Positions 21,882 through 32,256 of a stretch of 64,000 bases of DNA are shown here, piece after piece. The stretch spans positions 124,001 through 188,000 of the forward strand of contig JAFEMH010001295.1 of NCBI GenBank assembly GCA_022495995.1, read 5' to 3'. The number at the start of each line of letters is the position of its first letter. The first letter of the stretch is position 1. The notes beneath the pieces are model-generated. The model was not told where the DNA came from. It ran no database searches and saw only the letters and a list, made by a program, of their open reading frames with translations. This DNA comes from Adenophora triphylla var. japonica (taxonomy: Eukaryota; Streptophyta; Magnoliopsida; Asterales; Campanulaceae). The translations under genes were made by a program, and so were the position numbers.

Positions 21882-21903
21882 TCCCTAGCAATGGCGCCAA
21901 AAA
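21882..21903 (-). other. Primer binding site, tRNA-Asp-like
   Basis: On the minus strand the site reads TTTTTGGCGCCATTGCTAGG, directly after the LTR end TCCATCA. The core TGGCGCC-TTGC-GGGA matches the 3' end of plant tRNA-Asp with two or three changes, as expected for Athila-like elements. Confidence 0.75.
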
Positions 21904-22521
21904 CTTGATGGAGGGAATCTACTTCTTGTAATAATTACCTAGAAAGTGCACTAGTCTACCACTGTAGTATTATGCAAATTCAAGGGTCAAATCCACAGAT
22001 ACTTGATGGAAAACGAGTAAATTCAAGGTAGTGAAAAGTAACCAAAAGAAGGTTTTGTTTAATTGTTTATTAACCCACTAAAACAGAATTTAAAAGATTT
22101 AAGCTAAGACAACAAGTAAAAAACAAAGAATTAACCCGATTATGTAAGAGATTCACGGATTGGGTTTCACAATTAACTTCACTCTATGTTAATTTTGTAA
22201 ATAAAGATATTAATCTCATTCTAGCGTTCATTCACTAAAGTAAGGATTGACACGGTTAGTTGATCAGATTGCAATCACTTTGTTATTTTTATGTTATACT
22301 TTCTATTATGGCTACATAACATGCAAATAATTTACTAAACACTTAAAAATATACAAACCTAGATCATTTTGATTTTTATTACTGCCTTAATTAGATCTAA
22401 TCAACAAATTAGTGGTCGATGTATTAATCACACAAGTTAATGATCCAATTAATACTTAAATAGTTAAAGACTCAAATTATCTTAAAATAATGTTGAAACC
22501 CTAAAAAATTTATAATGATAA

Positions 22522-24020
22522 TCTATAGTATAAATGGAAGCTGCCTTTTGAACAGTAGAGTGAATAGTTCCATCCGCGGAAATGACCACTTTGCCCTCAC
22601 TATCCACTTCCTTTCCCATTTTGCCCTTAAAAAAAATCTATTACAGAACGCGTGTTCTATCTTCCTTCCTCTGTTTCCCTCCTGAAATTTGAATTTTTGT
22701 AAAAAAATCCACACCCTCTTCTCTCCTTTATATACGCCACTTCTTTATACTTTCTAAAAACTTTACGATCCAAGCATTCAAACTTTAAAAGGTAATTTTT
22801 CAATGTTAATGTTCATACACATTCAAACCTCACTGTTTCTTTCCTCTGTTTAATTTATCTGTTTCCTTTTTCAATGTTAATGCTTCATATTTCACATTCA
22901 AACAATGTATAATCAAAATCCAACAAAAACAATCAATTAAAAAAGAAAAAAATCAAGAATAAAAAAAATTGAAATTTTAAAGTAGAACATCCTGTTTAAA
23001 GTGGCAATGGAAGTAAAACAACAAGTGGAACAATGTTTCATATTTCTAAAAAAATTGAAGTAAAACAATCTATTCAAACTTCACTGTTTCTTTCCTCTGT
23101 TTAACCAAGAACTAAGCTAAAACACCACAAACAATACTAATCTTAACACCTTGAAACCGAAAAGAAAAGGAAAAACTTGAAACACTTACTTACTGCATAT
23201 ACCACCATTGATTTTGAATGGGAAAACCACCATTGAAAGAGAAAATACAAATGGATTGCGGACGGTTTGAGATCAGAATTGCGGCCGGATTGTGGTCGAA
23301 TTGCGGCCGAATTTAGGGCGGATTGGGGACGATTTGGAGACGGCTCAGGGCTTCGTCTCCAAAAATACCAAATTGATCATTCCGGAGGGAATTTTTGATG
23401 GATAGTTGCCTTCCTCCTTTGATTAGAGCCGATGATTGTGGGAGGGGTGGGGTAGCCACGTTGTAACGCCGATCGATTGGACGGAATAGACGGACGGACG
23501 TTGTAACGGGGAGGGAAGGGAAGGGGAGGAGGTGGTGGTCGTTTCTTTGATGAAGGGAGGGGTGGGGTAGCCACGGTGGTGAGGCTGGACGGGATGACGG
23601 GTAGGGGAGGCGGTGACGATCGTTTCTTTGATTTATGATTTTCCCGTTCCTGTGTGAGTGAGAGAGAGAGATAGAGATAGAGATAGAGTAGAGAGAGAGA
23701 GTGAGAGAGAGAGATAGTTTAAATAGATAAATTCAAAGTAAATATTAATTTCTTTATTTTATTAATTTGTTTATGGTTTCTTTAATTTGTTTATTTTTTT
23801 GTGACTTTTTATTTCAAAGTAAATATTAATTTTAGATGAGATAGTTTTTTTTTTATTTGAATGTAAAATTAGATAGATTTTTAATTATTATTATTTAAAT
23901 ATTGTGTTTAATTTTATGTTGTATTTAATTTCATACATCACTATAATTTGTAACTATAAATGTTTAAGTTAATTAAAAAAAAAAAAGACCCGTGTCCTCG
24001 GACACGGGCATATGTACTAG
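22522..24020 (+). mobile_element. Non-autonomous Helitron (1.5 kb)
   Basis: It begins TCTATAGTATAAATGG after an A and ends with the hairpin CCCGTGTCC/GGACACGGG (23989-24008), then CATATGTACTAG, before a T. TC...CTAG between A and T with a 3' hairpin is the Helitron signature. Joining the flanks restores an uninterrupted LTR matching 19875-19935. There is no Rep/helicase. The interior has a G-rich part (23260-23620) with a duplicated GGAGGGGTGGGGTAGCCACG and a (GA)n run at 23660-23715. Confidence 0.88.
23437..23716 (+). repeat. G-rich duplication and (GA)n microsatellite inside Helitron
   Basis: GGGAGGGGTGGGGTAGCCAC occurs at about 23440 and again at about 23556, and TCGTTTCTTTGAT occurs twice. 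A GAGAGAGATAGAGATAG run occupies 23660-23715. It may be the 5' end of a captured host gene read on the minus strand, but I recognise no protein. Confidence 0.5.
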
Positions 24021-24155
24021 TTACTTTGATAAATAAGAACTAGAATTAAGGGAAGAATTAATATTGTATCATAGGGTTATGGTAATTGTTACATCCAATC
24101 CAATCCATTAATAAAGAAGTTTAGCTAATTATCTTTATAACAATAAAAACAAGTA

Positions 24156-24545
24156 CTCCATCCGTCCCACACCAAGGTTTTTTGGTGTGGATTTCATGCT
24201 TCTTAAGAATTTTTTTTGAAAATGGGTAGAAGATTAGAGGAGAGAGAATATAAAAGTTAAATATGGGGTAGGGAATAATAGTTAATGATTGGTGTTTTTG
24301 AAAGTGTGTAGAAGATTAGAGGAGAGAGAATGTAAAAGTTAAATGTGGGACAGTGAATAGTAGTTAATGATTGGTTTTTTTGTAAATATGTTAACTTTAT
24401 AAGGGTATAATGAATTGTTTTTTTTTTGTAAATATATTAAATCATAAGGGTATAAATATATTTAAAACTTGCCATTTATGGAAAGAAACCTTGAAGTGGG
24501 ACAGACCAAAAAAAAAGTAGGAACTTTGAAGTGGGACGGAGGGAG
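24156..24545. mobile_element. Stowaway-type MITE (390 bp), TSD TA
   Basis: The ends are CTCCATCCGTCCCAC and GTGGGACGGAGGGAG, in inverted orientation, with TA at 24154-24155 and 24546-24547. The inner stretch AGAAGATTAGAGGAGAGAGAAT is duplicated about 76 bases apart. It is inserted in the Athila-like LTR. Confidence 0.88.
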
Positions 24546-25377
24546 TAATAAATTAAGAACACAAAACCTGCAATTAATTCTTAAATTGAAAGAGAAATCA
24601 TTGAATCATTGTTTACAATCTTCAAAAGTATATTAAAATATAAAACTAAAATGTTATTGAAGTGTTCTATTTATAATACGGTGAAGGAGATGCCAAAAAT
24701 AAGTAAATAGGGTCAAATCCTTATTGAAAAAGGAAAACTAAAGTTGATGGCCGAAATTTCTCAGAGGTCCCTATTTTTCAAAAAAAAAAAATCAATTTAG
24801 TCCTTTAACTTTTATAATACCCAAAAAGTCCCTAAACTTTTGATAATTCCATTTTAGTCCTCGAACTATTGTAAATTCTGAAAAGACCCTCAACTTTTAT
24901 TAATTTCAGAAATGTCTCTAAAATTTTGATAATTCTCAACAGGTCCTTGAAGGGTGTGTCCGCCCCTAAAGGAGGGGAGCGATCACCCCTAATGGAAGTA
25001 GCTTTTCTCTTGTATCTAACTTGAGGTGCGGTTACGACTTGTACATTTGTTGCTTAACTTTTGGAGGCAATAACTTCTTTATACGAACTCCGTTTTAGAC
25101 GTGACACATATCGTCGTAAGGCTCTCGATGTGTACTATCCAAGGGTAAATGTTGCTCATGTGTTACATCTTCTTATCTTTACTTTATTTCCATTTTTTCT
25201 CCTTCTCCGCTCTGCTATTGATCGTTCCTCTTTATACTCTTTAATATTACAATCCATGCAATTCTCCTTCTTTTCCTATAGTCATAAACACTCCAATAAG
25301 TTCATTAAAAACTCAAAGATTGAGCATTAAATAAGTTTAAAAGTATATTATTTGTAAAGGTAGAAACACATCTATCA

Positions 25378-25883
25378 GAGACATAGTAAATGAATTGTTG
25401 TTTTGAGTATAACAAGTGAGCCCTATTAAATATAAACATATAAAACTTTTGTCATTGTTAGTAGTTCAATTTGAGATGGGACAGACTAAAATGACAAAAA
25501 GTCCGTTCTGAATTAGGATGGAGTGAGTATATGATAAAGAATGAAAAAAAAAATAGATGGTAAAAGAATTATTGAAGGATATTTTTTTTAGAAAATACAA
25601 AATTATTTGAGACATTTTTTTATAAATGACTAAGAAATGGATATTAGTTTACCATTACAATGTTTGATCACATATCTATTGATAAGGTAATGTATTTTTA
25701 TTTTTATTTTATTTTAAAAATATGATTGTAATGGTAACAATTTTTTTTCTAACTTATTTTTTTTAAAAAAAAGCTGATTAAATTTTTTTTGTAAAAAACT
25801 CCAAAAAATCTAATATTACATATTTATTTTTTCACAATTTTTAATCCCATGAAAATATCTATTTTGAAATTCCATAAATCTTA
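25378..25883. other. AT-rich stretch with a one-ended Stowaway remnant
   Basis: I see no gene here. GGATGGAGTGAGTA at 25517-25530 resembles a right Stowaway terminus, and GATGGGACAGACTAAAATG at 25475 resembles MITE interior. No left terminus is evident. The rest is A/T homopolymer-rich sequence. Confidence 0.35.
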
Positions 25884-26171
25884 CTCCCTCCGTCCCAGCT
25901 CAAAAGGCACAAAATCAACCTGGCACGGAAATTAAGAAAAGTGATGTAGAAAAGAGAAAAAGTTTAAATATTGTGAGTATGAAAAATTAAATAGAAGAGA
26001 GAATGAGTGGGAGGAATAGTTAGGAGAGAGAATGTTGTGAGTGTAAAAGTAAAGTAGGAGAAAGAATGAGTGGGTGAAATAGTAATAAAAACTTTCCTTT
26101 TTGGGACTGTGCCTTTTTAAATAGGACAATCAAAAAGGAAATTTGTGCATTTTCGACCGGGACGGAGGGAG
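25884..26171. mobile_element. Stowaway-type MITE (288 bp), TSD TA
   Basis: It begins CTCCCTCCGTCCC and ends GGGACGGAGGGAG, with TA at 25882-25883 and 26172-26173. The interior is AT-rich and noncoding. Confidence 0.88.
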
Positions 26172-26298
26172 TATTAAATATATGTTTATTTTCATGATCA
26201 ATTTTTTTTTTTAAAAAAATTACTATACAATAACAACAAAGTCTTAGTCCCAAAATAATTTGGGGTCGACTAACATGAATCCTCATAGGCCATCGTGG

Positions 26299-26344
<46 letters not shown>

Positions 26345-26345
26345 A
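26299..26345. repeat. (TA)n and (CA)n microsatellite in LINE 3' UTR
   Basis: About twenty TA repeats are followed by ACACACACA and AATAAC repeats. Confidence 0.9.
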
Positions 26346-26366
26346 TAATAACAATAATAACAATAA

Positions 26367-27074
26367 CTAAAATAAAAAAAAGCAATCCCTCACATAGGTT
26401 TTTGCCCTCCACTCCTGCCTCTTCAACACCATACTTTCATTCACTCCAAATAAACTCATATCATTTTTAATCACTCTAATCCAAGTTTGTTTGGGTCTTT
26501 CCCTACCCCTCACCATTTTATCATTTCCCCACTGTTCCGGCCTTCTAACCGGTGCATCACTCGGTCTCCTTCTCAAATGCCCAAATCACCTTAGACGATT
26601 TTCTCTCATTTTATCCTCAATGGGTGCAAGTCCTACTTTACCTCTGATCACCTCATTCCCCAATCGATCATTTCTTGTATGACCGCACATGCATCGAAGC
26701 ATACGCATCTCCGCCACATTCATCTTATGCACGTGACATTGTTTCACAGCCCAACATTCGGTGTCGTAAAGCAGTGTCGGCCTAATTGCCGTGCGATAGA
26801 ATTTTCCCTTTAATCTATGGGGCATGCCGCGATCACATAGGAACCCTGTGGCACTCTTCCACTTCAACCAACCTGCTTTAATCCTATGAGTCAAATCTCC
26901 ATCTAATTCTCCATCTTTTTGAATAATGGATATAAGATAGCAAAAAATCTCAGAAGCTTGGATAATATTTCCATCAAATGTGACCGCCCCTGCCTCCCTA
27001 CTTTCAACTCTGCTAAACTTACACTTCAAATACTCAGTTGTGCTTCTGCTCAGTCTAAAACCTCGAGATTCCAA
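26367..27074 (-). pseudogene. RTE LINE RT C-terminal region
   Basis: Two open pieces (26586-27074 and 26367-26576) are nearly contiguous. The first contains EYLKCKFS, the line YLISIIQKDGELDGDLTHRI, RTAIRPTLLYDTECWAVK and MLRCMCGHTRNDRLGNEVIR, all characteristic of the segment after the RT catalytic core in plant RTE elements. The second ends the protein with RGRERPKQTWIRVIKNDMSL and a short tail. A frame break near 26580 separates them. The protein would prime reverse transcription at a nicked target. The copy is dead because of frame breaks and 5' truncation. Confidence 0.8.
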
Positions 27075-27705
27075 AGTCTATTTTCACAACTCCAATTTAC
27101 ATTCAACACCCTCTCTTGTCTCATCAATCAACACAATATCATCTGCGAACAACATACACCTTGGTATATTATCTTGGACTGACCTCGTCAATTCGTCCAT
27201 TATCAAAGCAAAGAGAAAGGGGCTAAGTGCGGAACCTTGATGCAATCCAATTTTTATAGGAACTCTTCAGTCTTCCCAACACTAGTCTGTACACAAGTAC
27301 TAACTTCATTATACATGTCCTTGATAATATCAATATATTTCTTTGAAGCACCCTTCTTTGCTAGTGCCCACCAAAGTACCTCTCTTGGCACTTTATCATA
27401 CGCCTTTCCAAATCAATGAAAATCATATGAAAATCTTTCTTTTGATCCCGATATTTCTCCATGGTTTGTCTCATAAGATATATTGCGTCCATAGTCGATC
27501 TTCCCGGCATAAACCCAAATTGGTTATCCGAAATATTCACAATTTTTCTCAGCATTTGTGCAATCACTCTTTTCCAAAGTTTCATAGTATGGATCATTAA
27601 TTTGATCCCCCGATAGTTGGCACAATCTTGGACATCACATTTATTCTTATAGAAAGGGATTAGAGTAATCTTCCGCCACTCCAATGGCATTATGTACTTC
27701 TCCAT
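27075..27705 (-). pseudogene. RTE LINE RT catalytic core, frame-shifted
   Basis: The open piece 27361-27705 carries WRKITLIPFYKNK, NYRGIKLMIHTMKLW, NQFGFMPGRSTMDAI and FHMIFIDLE, i.e. RT blocks 1-3. After about 27405 the frame shifts. In another frame the expected KAYDKVPREV and then the catalytic block CMLFADDIVLIDE (27121-27160) can be read, so both catalytic Asp codons are still there. The endonuclease domain that should precede the RT is absent, because the element is cut near 27712. Confidence 0.8.
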
Positions 27706-28074
27706 ATCTTGTTAAATAGCTTTATAATAAAAAAAACACAATTTTTTGTGGGAAACAGATTACGTTAAATAAGAGAAATTTGATATATAAGGGAAACGGA
27801 TTCCTAAACCCTTACTGATATAAAGGATAAATCAAACAAAGATAAGGGTATGTTTGGGTACACCAATTTCATAATTTGGAATTGGAATTGAAGCATGAAA
27901 TTTCAATTCTGCTGTTTGAATGCTAAAATGAGGGATATATTTGGAATTGAATTATAATTCTAATAGCCAAATTTCATAAAATCAATTCCATAGTTAAAGT
28001 AAAAAATTACAAAACCAATTCTACACCAATTCGAAACTGTCGAATTTTTTTTTTAGGTCGCTGATTCCTCGTCT

Positions 28075-28440
28075 CCATCTTCCCCAAACCCACCTCACAT
28101 CAATCACCCCTACCCCTACCCCATCCCCAGCACCACCCCACCCCCAACCCCCACAACCCCCCCCCCCTTCGTCGGGTCAAAAAGAATTAATCATTTTAAT
28201 TTATTTTTTAACAACTCCTCCCCAATCCACTCACCACCCCCTCCCACCCCCCCCCCCAATCGGAAAAAAAAATAATCATTTTAAATTTATTTTAACAACT
28301 TCCCACCCCTGCCCCTCCCCCACCCCACCTTCTCGTCGGATCAAAAAAAATTAATCATTTTAATTTTTTTTAACAACTTCCTCCCCAATCCACTCCCCAC
28401 CCCCACCCATCCCCCACCACCTCCCCACCCTAAGTCTCTC
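28075..28440 (+). repeat. C-rich tandem repeat, about 95-bp unit
   Basis: Units alternate a C-rich half (CCACCCCCAACCCCC) with AATTAATCATTTTAATTT and TTAACAACTCC. Three to four copies are present. Runs of 8-12 C residues could form i-motif or G-quadruplex structures. Confidence 0.8.
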
Positions 28441-28546
28441 ATAAGAATTAAACGATATTAAAGCGTGGTTAACCTTTTCGATTGAAAGTATCCCCTGGTT
28501 GAAGGATATGTTCATTAGTCAACTAAGACCATTAATTCTCATATTA

Positions 28547-28716
28547 TCTATAGTATAAATGGTAGAATGAATGAACAGTTGAATGAATAGTTTCAAATGA
28601 ATTTTTTCCCATTTTGTCCTCATACATTTGTCTCTTTCCCATTTTGCCCTTAAAAAAATTTAATTTAAAAAATTAAAAAAAAAAAACTCGTGTCCTTGAA
28701 CACGGACATGTACTAG
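28547..28716 (+). mobile_element. Mini-Helitron (170 bp)
   Basis: It starts TCTATAGTATAAATGG after an A. It ends with the hairpin arms CGTGT/ACACG and CATGTACTAG before a T. Both termini match the 1.5-kb Helitron at 22522-24020, including the inner line CCCATTTTGCCCTTAAAAAA, so the two belong to one family. Confidence 0.85.
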
Positions 28717-29140
28717 TACAATATAAATAATGATGTCATAGGCTTCAGAAAGCAAGGAAGAAATGTAAATTTTAAAAAATGTATGATGAGCAGTTCATCA
28801 TCATAGGAAATTTAAAAAATTAAAAAAAAAAATTAACAACTCCTCCCCCAATTCACTCACTACCCCCCTGCCCTCCTTCCGATCGAGTAAAAAATAATGC
28901 TTTTTTTTACGCGACAGGGGGAGGAGTTGTTAAAATAAATTTAAAATGACAAATTTATTTTTGTTAGACTGCATGAGTATCCAAACCATAGAATTGGAAT
29001 TGTAAATCAATTCTGATGGAATTCTATAGATTAGCCAAACAATAGAATTGAAACTCTATGAAATTCGAATATGTTAAAATTCAATTACATAAAATTGTGA
29101 TACGAATTCAATTTTAATTATGTGTATCCAAACGAAATCT

Positions 29141-29444
29141 AAATGATATACAGGAATCGAATACCCATTGATTGGATTTGATTCTCATTAACTAAACGAG
29201 GCCTTAAACTTCCAATTTACCTTCATTTGCATTGATTGTCGTCATCTCAACAAGATTTTTGCTAATTTCAATTGCATTTGGTTGCACGTGTTAGCAGTTT
29301 TTTTTTTTTTTTCAAAACGCCCTAAAACTTAAAAAAAGATAACAATGCAGCGTTATTAATGTTAAATATTACTCCTTCATTTTTAAATAAATGTAAAAAT
29401 GTTATTTAACTGATATTTTATAAATATGATTTTTTTATACATAT
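29141..29444. other. AT-rich spacer, no feature except target duplication
   Basis: I see no coding or repeat structure. The last five bases, CATAT (29440-29444), are the target duplication of element E and recur at 41609-41613. Confidence 0.5.
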
Positions 29445-30092
29445 TGATGCCGCAAGAAAAGTGCATATCAATCTTCCTTCACATGGCAGGACTGATCACC
29501 TGGCTCCTTGACCTGAAATCAGAACCCACGACTAGCCGGATGTGTCTCCGACTTAGACCCTCGGGCGTGAGAGTAAGTATGTGTTTCGGAGAGCAAATAT
29601 TGTAAATGAACAGTTGTATTCAAATGACAAAATTGCAGTTACCTTTGCACCGTTGGTAGCGATGAAGTATTTATAGGTAATGACCGTTGTATTTTTGGTG
29701 GTGTTACATGAACTCCGAGATTTTAGCGGCAATTATTAGTAATGGGAACGTGCCTATAACGGTCCCTGATTTGTAGGAATGCAGTTATGGAAAAATTTGA
29801 CTCACGTGCGCCCACATCGCTTAGGTCGACGCTTGAGGTCGAGGTCGCCCAATGGGGTTAGGTCGACCTGACTGTCGGGTAGAGCATGGATCGTACCTGA
29901 ATTATAGTATGGATCATTGAGTCGGATCAAGCTAGGTCGGGACCTTGGAGGTCGGACAATGAGCTTAGATAGACGAATACTGTTATTGGGCCTTATGGTG
30001 AATTGGCTAGCCTCATTAGGAATGTGAATGCCAAGGTTGTCTGTGTTTGGGCTTTACTTGCTTGGTCCAGCTCGACACTTTTGGTATGTTCA
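29445..30092 (-). mobile_element. 3' LTR of element E
   Basis: On the minus strand it starts TGAACATACCAAAAG and ends CTTGCGGCATCA. A minus-strand TATAAATA is at 29668-29675. The perfect palindrome AGGTCGACCT lies at 29860-29869, about 190 bases upstream of it. The purine tract GTTGGGGGCCAC on the minus strand (30093-30104) primes the plus strand. Confidence 0.92.
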
Positions 30093-30576
30093 GTGGCCCC
30101 CAACTTTCGAGTTGGCTTTGTCGACTAGGAAGTTAAGAAAATCTCGATGGAAATTGCTGTTACTCGCAGGTCGCTACTCTTTCTGATGTTTAGTCGACCC
30201 AAGATGACATGGCACAATCCTGGACGTCGGCGATGAACGGCCAGAGATGAAGGAGCGTCGTATTTTGTAATGATTACAATTAGACGTTTGATAATCCGTC
30301 TTGGGAACTGTTTTCCCAATTAATATGGAAATTAATTTTTGAATTTTCTCTTTTCTTTTCCAATTTCGGAAAATACAAATAGCAGAATCCTTCTCCGTTT
30401 AGAATTTTTACCGTCTTCAAGCTCTCATACCCTCTTGGCGATAATTGCGGAGCAACATTAGGATTTAATCCGAGCTTTCGTCTTTGGGAAAAGATTCTCT
30501 TTTTGCAATTAACTGAGGTATTTCTCTCGTATACTTGCTTTAGGGCTTTAATTTCTGCTTTGTTTATGCTTCCGCC
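30093..30576 (+). promoter_or_regulatory. Probable promoter and leader of the opposite-strand gene in E
   Basis: The region runs from the polypurine tract (30093-30104) to the first ATG of the plus-strand gene (30577). It holds no ORF. AT-rich sequence at 30320-30370 could hold the promoter, though no clear TATA box is visible. Pyrimidine-rich sequence near 30500 precedes the ATG. Confidence 0.35.
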
Positions 30577-30909
30577 ATGGCTAGGACCTTCAGTAGTGAA
30601 CTAGGAGCTTGGTACGGGTACTGTACTGTTAATCGTCGTGTATACAAGCACATAAATGGTGAGTGGAGAGAAATGTCGTTGAACGAGTGTGCCTCTATCT
30701 TGACCAGGTGGGGACTGAATTTTAGTGAAATAGGGCTGCCCATAGGGACGGATGTAGGTGAATTGACAGTAGACAATTCAAATGTTGTCTCCTTTCATCT
30801 TTTCCATGAATTACTCGATCACATTGCACTGTTTTATGTTAGGGATGTCCATAAACCGTCGTTCCTTAGGAATATGAAAGGTTTTCCAGGGAGTCTAGAT
30901 CGCCCTTAG
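30577..30909 (+). CDS. Opposite-strand gene of element E, first exon
   Basis: This is a 110-codon frame from an ATG in good context (CGCCATGGC). The sequence MARTFSSELGAWYGYCTVNR is followed by LNFSEIGLPIGTDVGELTVDNSN. No domain is certain in this part. It continues the protein whose middle part resembles the putative-gypsy-type-transposon family (Pfam Transposase_28). The frame stops at TAG 30907-30909, directly before a good donor sequence (GTAGGT). A matching acceptor (TTCTTGTACAG) ends at 30968, so either the intron boundary lies a few bases earlier or this copy carries a stop. Confidence 0.5.
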   Translation: MARTFSSELGAWYGYCTVNRRVYKHINGEWREMSLNECASILTRWGLNFSEIGLPIGTDVGELTVDNSNVVSFHLFHELLDHIALFYVRDVHKPSFLRNMKGFPGSLDRP

Positions 30910-30968
30910 GTAGGTCGACTGAAATTGTTCACGGGTCTGACTCCCCTGTTTCTCCTTCTTCTTGTACA

Positions 30969-31889
30969 GATATGGCTTCTCAAGGTGGAGCTACTGCATC
31001 TACCTCCTCTGGCCCCAGAATCGTGGATGCGTTTGATATACGGCCGTGCCAGGGAAGAATGAGAGAGGTTATGTTCCCCACGGGCCATTGCGTGGAAAGA
31101 AGAATTTGCCCTCTAGGTATAGTATGATCTATGACTTTTGTGAGGTGAGTAAAGAGGATTATAGAGTGACCATCTATAATAAGAAGGATTTCATGGTCCA
31201 ATTTAAGTCGACCTTTGCTAGGGATGCCACTAGAGTAGCTTTTTTCTATGGCCAATTTGTTGCCGGCCTTAGGTTGCCACTTGACCCTTTCATCAATGAG
31301 TTCTTGTAGTGTGCTAACGCCTTACCCCTTCAGCTCGGAGCCAATACCTGTAGGGTTCTAGTATGCTTTGCTATGGTATGTAGGTTTTTAGGATATGAAC
31401 CTTGTATGAGGGTGTTCAAGAAATTCTTTTGCATTAAGTACAGTGGAGAGGAGATGAGCATCAGTACCCCCTCTAAACCCAATTCTCGTAAGCTTTTCTC
31501 GAACCTCCCCAGCAAGCATAGTGGCTGGAACTCGCATGTGGTTGTAGTAGAGAGTAGGTTAGGATGGGAATTTCCTTTGCCAATTGCGTCTGAGCCCTTA
31601 GATGAGAGGAACTATTGGGAGCCACTCTGGCATTTTGAATTATATAAGAAGTTGTGTCGGCTAGCTGACAAGGGTTCTTTCAGTTGGGAGAGTCTGATTA
31701 CCACCAAATATAACTTCATCCAGGCCGGGATGATTGCTGGAGAGGGGGAAGTGCAACCCTTGGTGGCCATTGGTAGAGGCACAATATACCCCGACTGGGT
31801 TACCCACGCGTTGGCTAAGTTCGAGGATAAGTGCCAGCGTTGTAAAAAGACTGCCAACTATTGCAAGGAGAATGGGGAGCACGCAAGTG
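30969..31889 (+). pseudogene. Opposite-strand gene of element E, second exon (gypsy-type-transposon domain)
   Basis: It begins after an acceptor with MASQGGATASTSSGPR, a low-complexity Ser/Thr linker. After a frameshift near 31045 it continues with RVTIYNKKDFMVQFKSTFA and YGQFVAGLRLPLDPFINEFL, then, past a TAG at 31307, CANALPLQLGANTCRVLVCF and RFLGYEP. This order (a hydrophobic G-L-R-x-P-L-x-P-F-x-x-x-F-L core, then L-x-P-N/G-A/x-R) fits the putative gypsy-type transposon domain seen in plant retroelement antisense genes. The exon ends at 31889 in front of GTAAGA. The molecular role is unknown. Confidence 0.55.
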
Positions 31890-32256
31890 GTAAGATATCC
31901 TTGTTCTGTGTTTCTTTACTCGCCCTTTATCTGTTAACTTTGCATGTATGAATAGTTTGACTTGGTTGTGATACTTTTGTGCGAGATCTGTGGTTCGTAC
32001 ATGACTTGCTCGTACATAGAACTATTGCTCGTATGTAGAACATTGTATGTAGAACATTTAGCTCTCCCATAGTTAGCTCGTAGCTTGTATGTAGAAAGCA
32101 CTTTGAATTGTGTATGCAACCCTTAGCTCGTTAATTGCTTAACTCGCATCTAGATGGGTTAGCTCGTGCATGTCGAACTCATACATAGAACTTATTGCTC
32201 GCATGTGGAGTGGTTTGGTTCGAACTAATAGTTTGTCACCTTGATTTTTTGTGCAG
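31890..32256 (+). other. Intron of the opposite-strand gene in E
   Basis: The donor is GTAAGATA at 31890 and the acceptor is TTTTTTGTGCAG, ending at 32256. Splicing gives AGT-G/TT-TTG-ACC and keeps the frame into VLTPEQEANM. The intron contains several copies of AGCTCGTATGTAGAACATT, an irregular tandem repeat. Confidence 0.65.

Larger units (their letters stand above)
21906..25377 (-). mobile_element. Athila-like 5' LTR, minus orientation, with two insertions
   Basis: On the minus strand it starts TGATAGATGTGTTTCTACC (25377) and ends CTCCATCA (21906). Removing the Helitron (22522-24020) and the Stowaway (24156-24545 plus TA) leaves about 1.58 kb, close to the plus-strand LTR at 16415-20512. 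A minus-strand TATA box is near 24670, with GC-rich motifs around 24955-25000. Confidence 0.75.
26222..27712 (-). mobile_element. RTE-type LINE, 5' truncated, minus strand
   Basis: The 3' end (left side) has AACAACAAAGTC...CCCAAAATAATTTGGGGTCG, the terminal phrase of plant RTE LINEs with a TTG-repeat tail. The coding remnants cover the RT from the palm to the C-terminus. A (TA)n run interrupts the 3' untranslated part. The 5' break is near 27712. The same 3' terminus occurs at 45990-46081. Confidence 0.85.
27846..29140. mobile_element. Foldback/MITE-like element with a C-rich tandem core
   Basis: The left end TATGTTTGGGTACAC and the right end (reverse strand) TTTCGTTTGGATACAC form imperfect terminal inverted repeats. 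The next 200 bases on each side are AT-rich and rich in GAATTGGAATTG and its complement. The core holds C-rich repeats (28075-28440), a C-rich copy on the right (28840-28880) and a small Helitron. I could not define a target duplication. The superfamily is uncertain. Confidence 0.5.

Noticed and set aside
23377..23574. Minus-strand Pro-rich frame starting MATPPLPSSKKRPPPP inside the Helitron
   Set aside because: It could be a captured gene start, but its low complexity and the internal duplication make this unsupported. It was not listed as a gene.
25475..25530. Possible third Stowaway MITE in this stretch
   Set aside because: Only a right-end-like sequence is visible. Without a left terminus or a TA pair it is noted only as a remnant.
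26919..27600. Plus-strand frames overlapping the LINE
   Set aside because: They are shadows of the minus-strand RT coding sequence.
27846..29140. Assignment of the foldback element to a named superfamily
   Set aside because: Terminal repeats are imperfect and no target duplication was found, so naming it hAT, Mutator or Harbinger would be a guess.
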